From the NCBI GenBank assembly GCA_030066655.1, contig JASJBE010000047.1, positions 1 through 34,599 on the forward strand: a stretch of 34,599 nt of DNA, written 5' to 3'. The translations under genes and the position numbers were made by a program. Source of the stretch: Woeseiaceae bacterium (lineage in GTDB: Bacteria > Pseudomonadota > Gammaproteobacteria > Steroidobacterales > Woeseiaceae). The notes beneath the pieces are model-generated. The model had not been told where the DNA came from. It did not search any database and saw only the letters and a program-made list of their open reading frames with translations. This document shows positions 1-7,703 of this stretch, piece after piece. The first letter of the stretch is position 1; the number at the start of each line of letters is the position of its first letter.

Positions 1-419
1 TGTCGCAGGGCACGCTGGAAGTGCAGACCACGGTGCAGAAAGAGACCGTGACGACCAACGAAGACGGAGAGCAGGTCAAGGAACTTGTTCCGGCCGAGAC
101 GGTGATACCGGGCGAGCGCGTTGTCTACACGATCACGTTTCGCAACACCGGCGACGAGCCGGCCGACGACGTCATTATCACCAACCCGATTTCCGAGAGC
201 CTGACCTATGTCCAGGGTTCTGCGTTCGGCCCCGGTATGGAGCTGCAGTTCTCAGTGGACGGTCAGCGTTTCGCCGCGGCCGAAGACCTGGTGATTGAGA
301 AAGACGGCGAGATGCGTGCCGCCGCGCCGGAAGACTACTCGCACATTCGCTGGATCCTGCAGAGCGACCTCGAGTCAGGCGCCCAGGGGACCGTGCGTTT
401 CAGCGCGCAACTCAAATAG
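1..419 (+). CDS. Small exported DUF11-type protein, 5' end outside the window
   Basis: The reading frame is open at the left edge (codons run from base 3), so the N-terminus and probably a signal peptide lie upstream. About 139 residues are visible. The segment from VIPGERVVYTITFRNTGDEP to the TNPISESLTYVQGS stretch is typical of the DUF11 / conserved-repeat Ig-like fold: a beta sandwich with a 'temporary asymmetry' style N-T-G turn. The protein ends in a strand (GTVRFSAQLK) with no membrane anchor. No catalytic motif is seen. It precedes two more DUF11-type genes on the same strand, with 88 nt to the next start, so a shared surface role is inferred. An internal GTG at 21 is in frame but would leave no signal peptide, so I do not take it as the start. 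Exact function unknown. Confidence 0.75.
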   Translation, partial: SQGTLEVQTTVQKETVTTNEDGEQVKELVPAETVIPGERVVYTITFRNTGDEPADDVIITNPISESLTYVQGSAFGPGMELQFSVDGQRFAAAEDLVIEKDGEMRAAAPEDYSHIRWILQSDLESGAQGTVRFSAQLK

Positions 420-426
420 TGTTTCT

Positions 427-454
427 GGCCAGCCCGCCGCAGGTCGGGCCGGCC
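427..454 (+). other. Intergenic hairpin between the first two DUF11-type genes
   Basis: GGCC-A-GCCCG (427-436) pairs with CGGGC-C-GGCC (445-454) around the loop CCGCAGGT: a 9-bp stem with one internal mismatch. It lies just after the TAG of the first gene. No T-run follows, so it is not a standard intrinsic terminator. It may stabilise the upstream mRNA 3' end or reduce read-through. Confidence 0.45.
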
Positions 455-494
455 GAGTGATTTGAACCTGCACTTTGACAATGAAAGTACGGAC

Positions 495-500
495 AAGGAG
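495..500 (+). promoter_or_regulatory. Ribosome binding site fixing the start at 508
   Basis: AAGGAG lies 7 nt before ATG 508. It is the strongest Shine-Dalgarno match in the first 2 kb and excludes the earlier in-frame start at 475. Confidence 0.7.
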
Positions 501-507
501 TACCGTG

Positions 508-1653
508 ATGAAAGTAGTAACACAAAAACTGGCTACGCTGCTCAAGGTGAGCACGGCGACCGGTCTGCTGGTCTTCGGACAGCAGGCGATCGCTGTCGGC
601 ACCGATGCCGGCACGCCAATCGACAATACGGCGGTAATCACCTACTCGGTGAATGGCGCCACGCAGGACCCGCTGGATGCGATCGCACCGCAGTTCGTGG
701 TCGATCGTGTCGTGAACTTCACACTCGACACCGACAACGCGGCCCTGACGGACACCGCACCGGGTGAAACCGGGGCAATCGTCCTGTACACGCTGACGAA
801 CATCGGTAACTCGCCGATGGACTTCCGTCTGGTGGCGGACAATCTGGCGTCCGGCGACGATACCGACATGGAGCCAGGCCCGTTCGTGGCCTTCGTCGAC
901 ACGAATGCCAACGGCGTGCTCGACGCTGGCGAGTTCGACTTCGTCGACGCGCTGGCCGAGGGTGACACCGTCACGATCACGGTGCTGGCCGACGCGCCGG
1001 CCATTGTCGTGGACGGTCAGACTGCGCTTGTCGAACTGCAGGCGATCGCTGCGGATTCAGGCACGACGGTCAGCCCGGTCGCCCCCGGCACGCTGGGTGC
1101 GGATCTTGATGACACCGCCCCCGACACGATCGCTGGCGTCGAGACCGTATTCGACGAAGACGGTCCGGGCGTCGGCGGCGACGGTATCCAGGTGTTCGAC
1201 ACCGATGGTTACCAGTTTGACTTCACCGCGCTCGCGATCAGCAAGGGCTCAGCGGTTATCTCGGATCCGGTCAACGGAACGAGCTCACCGTTTGCGATCC
1301 CCGGCGCCATTGTCGAATACACCGTCGGTATTTCAAACCCGGGCACCTCATCGACGACCCTCCTGACCATTACGGACGACATCCAGGATGACCTGAACTT
1401 CCAGATCGCAGTCGCTGACTACGGCGCTTCGGGTGAGAACGTACGTATCGTCTTCACCGACGACAGCGCTGGCGGCACGGTCACAACGAGCTACTGCGTT
1501 GCAGAGGTGGGAGTTGACACCAACACCGACGGCTGCCGCGTCGATCCGACCGGCGGTGCCGGTGGCGTACCTCAGCTGATCATTACGGTCCCGAACCTGG
1601 ACCCGAATGATTCGGTTGACGTGCAGTTCCGCGCAGAGATCGACAACAGCTAG
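508..1653 (+). CDS. Secreted DUF11-type protein with an EF-hand-like calcium loop
   Basis: Start ATG 508 is chosen because AAGGAG (495-500) sits 7 nt upstream; the in-frame codon at 475 would put the ribosome site inside the gene. The 381-aa product begins with a signal peptide: basic MKVVTQK, a hydrophobic stretch, and QQAIA before the likely cut. The mature N-terminus (DNTAVITYSVNG) resembles the same region of the giant protein downstream, suggesting a shared domain. At least two Ig-like DUF11 stretches follow (around GETGAIVLYTLTNIGNSP and GAIVEYTVGISNPGTSSTT). Residues 131-142 (DTNANGVLDAGE) fit a 12-residue EF-hand loop with acidic or polar ligands at 1, 3, 5, 9 and 12. Two Cys near the C-terminus (SYC and DGC) could form a disulfide. 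There is no anchor or barrel; it is probably periplasmic or surface-associated. Specific function unknown. Confidence 0.8.
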   Translation: MKVVTQKLATLLKVSTATGLLVFGQQAIAVGTDAGTPIDNTAVITYSVNGATQDPLDAIAPQFVVDRVVNFTLDTDNAALTDTAPGETGAIVLYTLTNIGNSPMDFRLVADNLASGDDTDMEPGPFVAFVDTNANGVLDAGEFDFVDALAEGDTVTITVLADAPAIVVDGQTALVELQAIAADSGTTVSPVAPGTLGADLDDTAPDTIAGVETVFDEDGPGVGGDGIQVFDTDGYQFDFTALAISKGSAVISDPVNGTSSPFAIPGAIVEYTVGISNPGTSSTTLLTITDDIQDDLNFQIAVADYGASGENVRIVFTDDSAGGTVTTSYCVAEVGVDTNTDGCRVDPTGGAGGVPQLIITVPNLDPNDSVDVQFRAEIDNS

Positions 1654-1662
1654 ATCACTGAC

Positions 1663-1690
1663 GGAACGTCATCACGGTGCTTTATTCATT
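1663..1690 (+). promoter_or_regulatory. Weak sigma-E-like promoter candidate before the giant surface protein gene
   Basis: GGAAC (1663-1667) and TC (1686-1687) are separated so that AAC and TC are 18 nt apart, the same distance as in the better candidate before rseP. The -10 reads TCATT and lacks the usual final A, and the -35 lacks the TT after GGAAC. The match is short and could be chance. Confidence 0.2.
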
Positions 1691-1797
1691 GCGCAAGTTG
1701 GTACGCCTGATGTTTGCCATGGACGGCGAACTCGGGCGTGCTTTTGTGTCATCGGGACCACCCGGTGGCGGCGCCTCGCGCACTGAATTCGTCAAAT

Positions 1798-1825
1798 CTC
1801 GGGGGAAACAGACGTTTCCCCCGAG
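1798..1825 (+). other. Perfect 12-bp stem-loop before the giant surface protein gene
   Basis: CTCGGGGGAAAC (1798-1809) and GTTTCCCCCGAG (1814-1825) are perfectly complementary around an AGAC tetraloop. No T-run follows. It falls inside the longest possible N-terminal reading frame of the giant protein but upstream of the start that gives a normal signal peptide. It is therefore more likely part of a 5' untranslated region that tunes expression. Confidence 0.7.
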
Positions 1826-1850
1826 GCACGTCTGGGCTGAGCGCTCAAGC

Positions 1851-4800
1851 GTGGCGATTCGCACTGTTTGCGCCTTGCTGGTCGCCTCAGCGACCGGATT
1901 CAACCAGGCAATCGCGGCGCCCCCGGGTGCCGAAATCGAGAACCAGGCGAGCTTTTCCTACCTGACCGTGCAGGGACAGCCGGAGCTGCTCCAGAGCAAT
2001 ACCGTCCAGCTGACAACGGCGGTCATTCGCAGCCCCGCCAGCGTCGAACTGACGCGCGTGATCCAGAACGGTTCAGGCCTGTACCAGGAGACCGTCGGTC
2101 CGGCTGCCTGCGAGCAGAATGGCAGCTTCTCGGATCTCGCGGCCCCGACACTCGTCGGCGGCACGCTCATCGATCCGACGCTCGTGCAACAGATCAACGC
2201 CAGCGAGAGCTACAACCTCAGCGAACCGATCTTCCTGCGCCTGTCTGACAGCGACCAGAACCTGGATTACCAGGTGATCGAATACGCGACGGTCACGGTC
2301 AGCAACGCCATTACCGGCGATGCCGAAGTCATTCGCCTCACTGAGACCGGCCCGGATACCGGTGTGTTCGCAGGCTACGTGCCTAGCATCGGCGCCGCAG
2401 CAACGCCTGGCGACTGTCGTCTGCAGGCGGCGGCCAACAGCGACATCCGAGTGGCTTACACGGATCCCGCGGACCCAACCGACACGGCTCAGTCGATCGC
2501 CATCGTCGATCCGACTCAGCGTGTGTTCGAGACAACGACCGGCACGGTCGTGAGCGGAAGCCTTGTCGAACTGATCGATACGAATACCGGGTTGCCCGCC
2601 ACCGTCTTCGGCAACGACGGTGTCAGCCAGTTCCCGTCGTCGGTCATCAGCGGCGCTACGACGACCGACAGCGGCGGCACGGTATACGTGTTTGCGCCGG
2701 GCGAATTCCGTTTCCCGGTCGTGCCCGACGGTGACTATCGCATCGTAGTCACCCCACCGCCGCAGTTCACCGCGCCGTCGGTCATCAGCGCGAGCGCGAT
2801 TCAGAACCTGCCGGGTGCGCCCTACGACATCAACCCGGCGTCTTTCGGCCAAACCTTCAGCAAGCAGGGCGGCCTCTCGTTCGCCGTGGATATCCCGGTC
2901 GACCCGAATGCGTCGCAGCTCTTCATGCAGAAGCGAACGCAGGCAACCAGCGCCGCGCCGGGCGACTTCGTGCGTTACGAACTGTCGATCGAAAACAGCG
3001 GCACTGCCGGTGTCGCGAGCAGTCTGCGTGTCGTCGACCAGCTGCCTGCCGGAATGCGATACGTGCCCGGATCGACGCGCATCAATGGGGCGCTTGCCGC
3101 GGATCCGGCGATCACTGGCGATACCCAGACACTGGAATTCAGCCTCGACGCACTGTCCGCGTCAGAGAGCACAACGATTACTTACGTCGTCGAAGTCGTC
3201 GGCGGCAAGCGCGGTGACGATCTCGTCAACCGCGCGACGGCCTTCGCGGCCGGAGGCCTGACGTCCAACGAAGCGACCGTTGCCCTTCGCCTGACCGAAG
3301 ACCTGTTCCGCAGCACCGGTACGGTGATCGGCCGCGTCATCGAAGGTGACTGCTCCGCCGGGACCTTCACCGAGGAGCAGGGCGTTGCAGGCATTCGCGT
3401 CTACCTCGAAGATGGCCGTTACGCGGTCAGCGATGAGGGCGGGCGTTTCCATTTCGAAGGCCTGGATGCGGGTACCCACGTCGCGCAGCTTGATCGCTTC
3501 ACGGTGCCGGCCTATTTCGACGTTGTTGGCTGCAATGACAACGCCGACTATGCGGGCCGCCCGGACTCGCAGTTCGTCAAGCTCTCCAAGGGTGGCCTGA
3601 AGCAGGCGAACTTCTACCTGCGCCGCAAGCCGGCGCCGCAGGGCCGTATCGAGCTCGAACTCAAAAGCCAGGGCGGCGACACGGCCGAAGCCGTCAACTA
3701 CGAGTTGCTGATGAACGGCATCGGCAACGTGACGATCCGCAATATCGACCTGTTGGTCGTGCTGCCGCAGGGCATCAGTTTCGAACCGGGCAGCCTGAGG
3801 ATCGATGGTAATGACCTCGGTGACCCGAGGATCATGGGCCAGGCCGTCTCGATGGCCCTGCCGGACCGCCATGGCAACTGGTCGGGCAAGCTGACGTTCG
3901 CCGCCACGATAGCCCCGTCGGTGGTCGGCGAACTGGTCACCAAGGCAATCGCGACGTTCGACACGCCGATGGAGGCGAAACAGAAGACGCCGGTCGCAGA
4001 GACCCGCATGCAGCGCGAGCCGGCCGTCATGGAAAATGCCGGCTACGTGCTGGACCTCAAGTTCGATGTGCTGTCGGATGTGCTGTCGGATGAGGACAGG
4101 CTCAAGCTCGACCAGCTGATCAGCGACTGGCGGGGCGTTCGCGACGTGCGCATCAGCGCGATCGGCCACAGTGACAGCCAGCGCATTGCGCCGCGCAACC
4201 AACACGTCTTCGCCGACAACTATGCGTTGTCCCGAGCCCGGGCACTGGCCGCAGCGGCCTACCTGGGTGCGTCGTTGCGGGTCGCCGAGAATGGCATACA
4301 GGTCGATGGCCGCGGCCCCGATGACCCGGTCGCGACGAATGCGACAGCCGACGGTCGCCAGAAGAACCGTCGCGTTGAGCTGATCTTAAGCGGCGTGCGC
4401 CCGAGCAAACCGTCGTTCCTCGAAGTGACGAAGGCCGCGTCGGGCACGCAGACGGCGCCGACCACCGGCGCCGTGCCGGGCAGCGAGCTAATCGAGGACT
4501 CGCGCTTCAAAGTTGACCCCGATGCCGGATCACCGAGGTCGCAGGTCGAGGCCAACATCGAGACCCTGGACAAGGGCTACGGCTTCGTGCTGCCGGAGCA
4601 GGGCTTCAACCCGGCGATCCCGGCGACGAAGGTGTCGGTCAAGCACCGCCCCGGACAGAAAGTGCGGCTGACCGTCAACGATATCGCAGTGAGCCCGCTC
4701 GGTTTCGACGCCGTCGTCGAGAATGCCGCTGAGACACTGGCCGTCAGCCGCTGGCGCACCGTCGGACTCGAGGACGGTGAGAATCGTATTCGCGCCGACA

Positions 4801-7640
4801 TCCTGAACGCAGACGGCAGCGTCGCGAAAACGATCAGGCGTGACGTGTATTACGCCGGACCGCCCATTCGTGCCGAGGTCATCGAGGATCGTTCGAATCT
4901 TATCGCCGACGGCAAGACCAGGCCGGCGCTGGCGATCCGCCTGCTCGATCGCTCGGGCCAGCCGGCACGCCCGGGCATGACGGGCAATTTCAGCGTTCGC
5001 GATCCGTATCGCTCGTGGTTCGACGTGGAGGACGCGCGGACCAACGACCTGATTCGCATCGGCGATCGCAAGGCCCACTATCGCATCGGCAAAGACGGCA
5101 TCGCTTTCGTCGAGCTGGCGCCGACCACACGGGCCGGTGAGCTGATTGTCGACCTCGAGTTCGAGAATCAGCGCGCACAGGAGGTCCGCGGCTGGCTCGC
5201 GCCCGCCGATCGCGACTGGATCCTGGTCGGCTTCGCCGAGGGGACGGCGGCACACAGGACCTTGTCGGACAACATGAGTGCGGCGATGGACGCGGGCTTC
5301 GAGGACGGCTACGCCGACGAGGGCCGCGTTGCATTCTTCGCGAAGGGCCAGATCAAGGGTGAGTACCTGCTGACGCTGGCCTACGATTCGGACCGCCAGC
5401 GCGACAAGAGCCGGTTCGAGACCGTTGTGGATCCGAATGCCTACTATCCGCTGTACGCCGACGGCAGCGAGCAGCGTTTCGAGGCGGCCAGCCAGCGCAA
5501 GCTCTACGTGAAACTCGAGCGCGAGCAGTTCGTTGCGCTGTTCGGCGACTTCGATACCGGGCTCAGCGTCACCGAGCTGACCCGCTTCCAGCGCGTGTTC
5601 AACGGCTTCAAGGCAGAATATCGAGGCGACTCGATCGGCTACACCGTGTTTGCAGCCGAATCCGACCAGGCATTCAACCGCGATGAGATCCGGGGAGACG
5701 GCACGTCGGGCCTGTACCGCCTGTCGAGAGCTCCGATCGTCGCGAACAGCGAAACCGTCCGCATCGAGGTTCGTGATCGCTTCGATTCCGGCCGCGTGCT
5801 CAACACGCAGGCCATGACGCGCTTCCTCGACTACACCTTCGACCCCCTGAACGGGACCCTGTTCTTCAAGCAGCCCGTGCCAAGTCGGGACCTGGACTTC
5901 AACCCGGTGTTTATCGTCGTCGAATACGAATCGCAGACGAGCGCCGACGCAGACCTGGTCGCCGGTGGTCGCGTGTCGGCCGGCGGCAGAAACTTCGAAG
6001 TCGGAGCGACTTACATCACCGATGAGACTGAAGGCGCGGAGGCCGAACTCTCGGGCGTGGACCTGCGCTGGCAGGTGAACGCGAGTACGTTGGTCAAAGC
6101 CGAGTATGCGGCCAGCGAGGCGGTGCAGGGCGGCACGTCCAGGAGTGGTAGCGCCAGCAAGATCGAGGTTGAGCACAACTCGGAGCGTGCCGACATTCGC
6201 GCCTACATTCGTGAGGTCGAAGACGACTTCGGGCTGGGCTTCCAGTCGGCATCGGACAGCGGCGTTCGTCGTCTGGGCATCGAAGGCAAGGGCAAGATCT
6301 CCGAGTCGCTGACGCTCAAGGGCGAGGCCGCCTGGCAGCAACAACTGGCGACCGAGGACATCCGGAACCTGGCCAGGGCGACGCTGCGTTACGACCGCGG
6401 CGGATTCGACGCGAGCCTTGGACTGACGCGAGCCGAGGACAAGTTTGAGGACGGCGATCGTCGCGTCAGCGATCTTGCCGAGGTCGGCGTGTCACAGCAG
6501 TTCTTTGACAACCGCCTGCGCCTGAGAATCAGCGGTTCCACCGCGCTGGGCGACGCCGCCGAGAATGCCGACTACCCCGATAGGATCGTCGTTGGCGCCG
6601 ACTTCAGGCTGCGCGACAACGTGGAGCTCGTGAGCGAGTATGAGAAGGCGTCGGGCGAGAACATCGACGCGACGATGACCCGTGTCGGGCTTCGTGCATC
6701 GCCCTGGCGACGAGCTGAGCTCAATAGCTCCGTGACCAACGAGGTTACCGAGTTCGGTCCCAGGGTGTTTGCCAACGTTGGACTCGTGCAGGGCTTCAAG
6801 CTCAGCGATCGCTGGCTGCTGGATATCGGCGTTGACCAGAGCAACACGCTTACCGGGTCCGGCTTCAGGCAGTTCGACCCCGATACCGAACTCGTCAGCG
6901 GCTCGCTCAACGACGATTTCCTCGCCGCATTCGTCGGCGCAATGTACACCGGTGATGTCTGGAGCGCGACGTCACGGCTCGAGCTGCGCAATGCCGACTC
7001 CGAGGAGAGGAACTCGCTGCTGTTCGGCTGGTATCGGGAACCGCAGAAGGGGCACGGCTTGTCGGCCAGCCTGACGGTCTTCGACAGCGAACTGTCCACG
7101 GGCATACAGCAGACCGCGGCCGACCTGACCTTCGGCTGGGCGTGGCGCATGGCGGACAGCCGCTGGTCGTTCCTCGATCGTCTAGACCTCGTGTACGAGG
7201 ATGCCAGGGGCGACGGTTCCGCGTCGACGACCTGGCGAGTCATCAATAACTTCAACGCCAACCGGCGCATCAACGCGAAGACGCAGCTATCGCTGCAGTA
7301 CGCCTTCAAGTACGTGCGCGACGAATTCGATGCCGATGCGTTCACGGGCTACAGCGACCTGGCGGGCTTCGACCTGCGCCGCAGCATCAACGGTCGCTGG
7401 GACTTAGGCGTGAACGCGAGTGTGTTCAGCGCCTACGAATCCGGTACGCGCGACTACAGCGTCGGCGCCGACATCGGGCTCAACCTCGCGACGAACATGT
7501 GGCTGTCGCTCGGCTACAACGTGACCGGCTTCCACGATGACGACTTCGCTGCGGCGCGCTACTCGGCGCAGGGCCCGTATATCCGCTTCGCAATCAAGGC
7601 CGACCAGCGCACGTTGAAGGACATCGCGGGTATTCGATAA
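1851..7640 (+). CDS. Giant outer-membrane protein: DUF11 modules, OmpA-like domain, Ig-like segment, C-terminal beta-barrel-like region
   Basis: The start is uncertain. The frame is open from GTG 1677 (1,987 aa), but GTG 1851 gives 1,929 aa with a clean signal peptide (MAIRTVCALLVASATG, then AIA|A); neither has a strong ribosome site. Approximate modules in nucleotides: N-terminal strand-rich domain shared with the preceding gene (1920-2060); a segment with LTETGPDTGVFAGY (2280-2400); DUF11 (2915-3295); carboxypeptidase-regulatory/SdrD-like module (3318-3530); second DUF11-like stretch (3642-3970); OmpA-type peptidoglycan-binding domain (4038-4388) with a TADGRQKNRRVEL motif; invasin-like Ig segment (about 4890-5160); and a long run of alternating amphipathic strands (about 5300-7590) consistent with an outer-membrane barrel. 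The last residues are KDIAGIR rather than a terminal Phe. Inferred role: an outer-membrane anchor or scaffold tied to peptidoglycan. Family membership of the barrel is not recognised. Confidence 0.8.
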   Translation: MAIRTVCALLVASATGFNQAIAAPPGAEIENQASFSYLTVQGQPELLQSNTVQLTTAVIRSPASVELTRVIQNGSGLYQETVGPAACEQNGSFSDLAAPTLVGGTLIDPTLVQQINASESYNLSEPIFLRLSDSDQNLDYQVIEYATVTVSNAITGDAEVIRLTETGPDTGVFAGYVPSIGAAATPGDCRLQAAANSDIRVAYTDPADPTDTAQSIAIVDPTQRVFETTTGTVVSGSLVELIDTNTGLPATVFGNDGVSQFPSSVISGATTTDSGGTVYVFAPGEFRFPVVPDGDYRIVVTPPPQFTAPSVISASAIQNLPGAPYDINPASFGQTFSKQGGLSFAVDIPVDPNASQLFMQKRTQATSAAPGDFVRYELSIENSGTAGVASSLRVVDQLPAGMRYVPGSTRINGALAADPAITGDTQTLEFSLDALSASESTTITYVVEVVGGKRGDDLVNRATAFAAGGLTSNEATVALRLTEDLFRSTGTVIGRVIEGDCSAGTFTEEQGVAGIRVYLEDGRYAVSDEGGRFHFEGLDAGTHVAQLDRFTVPAYFDVVGCNDNADYAGRPDSQFVKLSKGGLKQANFYLRRKPAPQGRIELELKSQGGDTAEAVNYELLMNGIGNVTIRNIDLLVVLPQGISFEPGSLRIDGNDLGDPRIMGQAVSMALPDRHGNWSGKLTFAATIAPSVVGELVTKAIATFDTPMEAKQKTPVAETRMQREPAVMENAGYVLDLKFDVLSDVLSDEDRLKLDQLISDWRGVRDVRISAIGHSDSQRIAPRNQHVFADNYALSRARALAAAAYLGASLRVAENGIQVDGRGPDDPVATNATADGRQKNRRVELILSGVRPSKPSFLEVTKAASGTQTAPTTGAVPGSELIEDSRFKVDPDAGSPRSQVEANIETLDKGYGFVLPEQGFNPAIPATKVSVKHRPGQKVRLTVNDIAVSPLGFDAVVENAAETLAVSRWRTVGLEDGENRIRADILNADGSVAKTIRRDVYYAGPPIRAEVIEDRSNLIADGKTRPALAIRLLDRSGQPARPGMTGNFSVRDPYRSWFDVEDARTNDLIRIGDRKAHYRIGKDGIAFVELAPTTRAGELIVDLEFENQRAQEVRGWLAPADRDWILVGFAEGTAAHRTLSDNMSAAMDAGFEDGYADEGRVAFFAKGQIKGEYLLTLAYDSDRQRDKSRFETVVDPNAYYPLYADGSEQRFEAASQRKLYVKLEREQFVALFGDFDTGLSVTELTRFQRVFNGFKAEYRGDSIGYTVFAAESDQAFNRDEIRGDGTSGLYRLSRAPIVANSETVRIEVRDRFDSGRVLNTQAMTRFLDYTFDPLNGTLFFKQPVPSRDLDFNPVFIVVEYESQTSADADLVAGGRVSAGGRNFEVGATYITDETEGAEAELSGVDLRWQVNASTLVKAEYAASEAVQGGTSRSGSASKIEVEHNSERADIRAYIREVEDDFGLGFQSASDSGVRRLGIEGKGKISESLTLKGEAAWQQQLATEDIRNLARATLRYDRGGFDASLGLTRAEDKFEDGDRRVSDLAEVGVSQQFFDNRLRLRISGSTALGDAAENADYPDRIVVGADFRLRDNVELVSEYEKASGENIDATMTRVGLRASPWRRAELNSSVTNEVTEFGPRVFANVGLVQGFKLSDRWLLDIGVDQSNTLTGSGFRQFDPDTELVSGSLNDDFLAAFVGAMYTGDVWSATSRLELRNADSEERNSLLFGWYREPQKGHGLSASLTVFDSELSTGIQQTAADLTFGWAWRMADSRWSFLDRLDLVYEDARGDGSASTTWRVINNFNANRRINAKTQLSLQYAFKYVRDEFDADAFTGYSDLAGFDLRRSINGRWDLGVNASVFSAYESGTRDYSVGADIGLNLATNMWLSLGYNVTGFHDDDFAAARYSAQGPYIRFAIKADQRTLKDIAGIR
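4065..4088 (+). repeat. 12-bp perfect tandem duplication inside the OmpA-like domain
   Basis: GATGTGCTGTCG occurs twice in tandem (4065-4076 and 4077-4088), followed by GATG. It encodes DVLS-DVLS at the first strand and turn of the OmpA-like domain, where the family usually has one F-x-x-x-S-x-x-L motif. The second unit looks like a recent in-frame slippage insertion. Confidence 0.75.
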
Positions 7641-7660
7641 GGCTAAAGTATCGGCCAGTT

Positions 7661-7683
7661 CCGGAGCGCGCAAAGCGGTCCGG
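7661..7683 (+). terminator. Possible weak terminator after the giant surface protein gene
   Basis: CCGGA (7661-7665) pairs with TCCGG (7679-7683), with an inner CGC/GCG after one mismatch, followed by CTTTG. The T-run is poor, so termination would be weak or Rho-assisted. Confidence 0.35.
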
Positions 7684-7703
7684 CTTTGTGTAACCTTCCG
7701 ACC

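Noticed and set aside
475-503. TTGACA at 475-480 as a -35 box for the second DUF11 gene
   Set aside because: No -10 box lies at 16-18 nt; that position is the ribosome binding site AAGGAG and the sequence before ATG 508.
1798-1825. The 12-bp stem-loop as a standard intrinsic terminator
   Set aside because: No T-run follows on the plus strand, and on the minus strand the following bases are also not T-rich enough.
4530-6344. 604-aa minus-strand open frame inside the giant surface protein gene
   Set aside because: It mirrors the GC-rich codon pattern of the plus-strand gene; the antisense product is low-complexity Arg/Ala/Asp rich with no recognisable domain.
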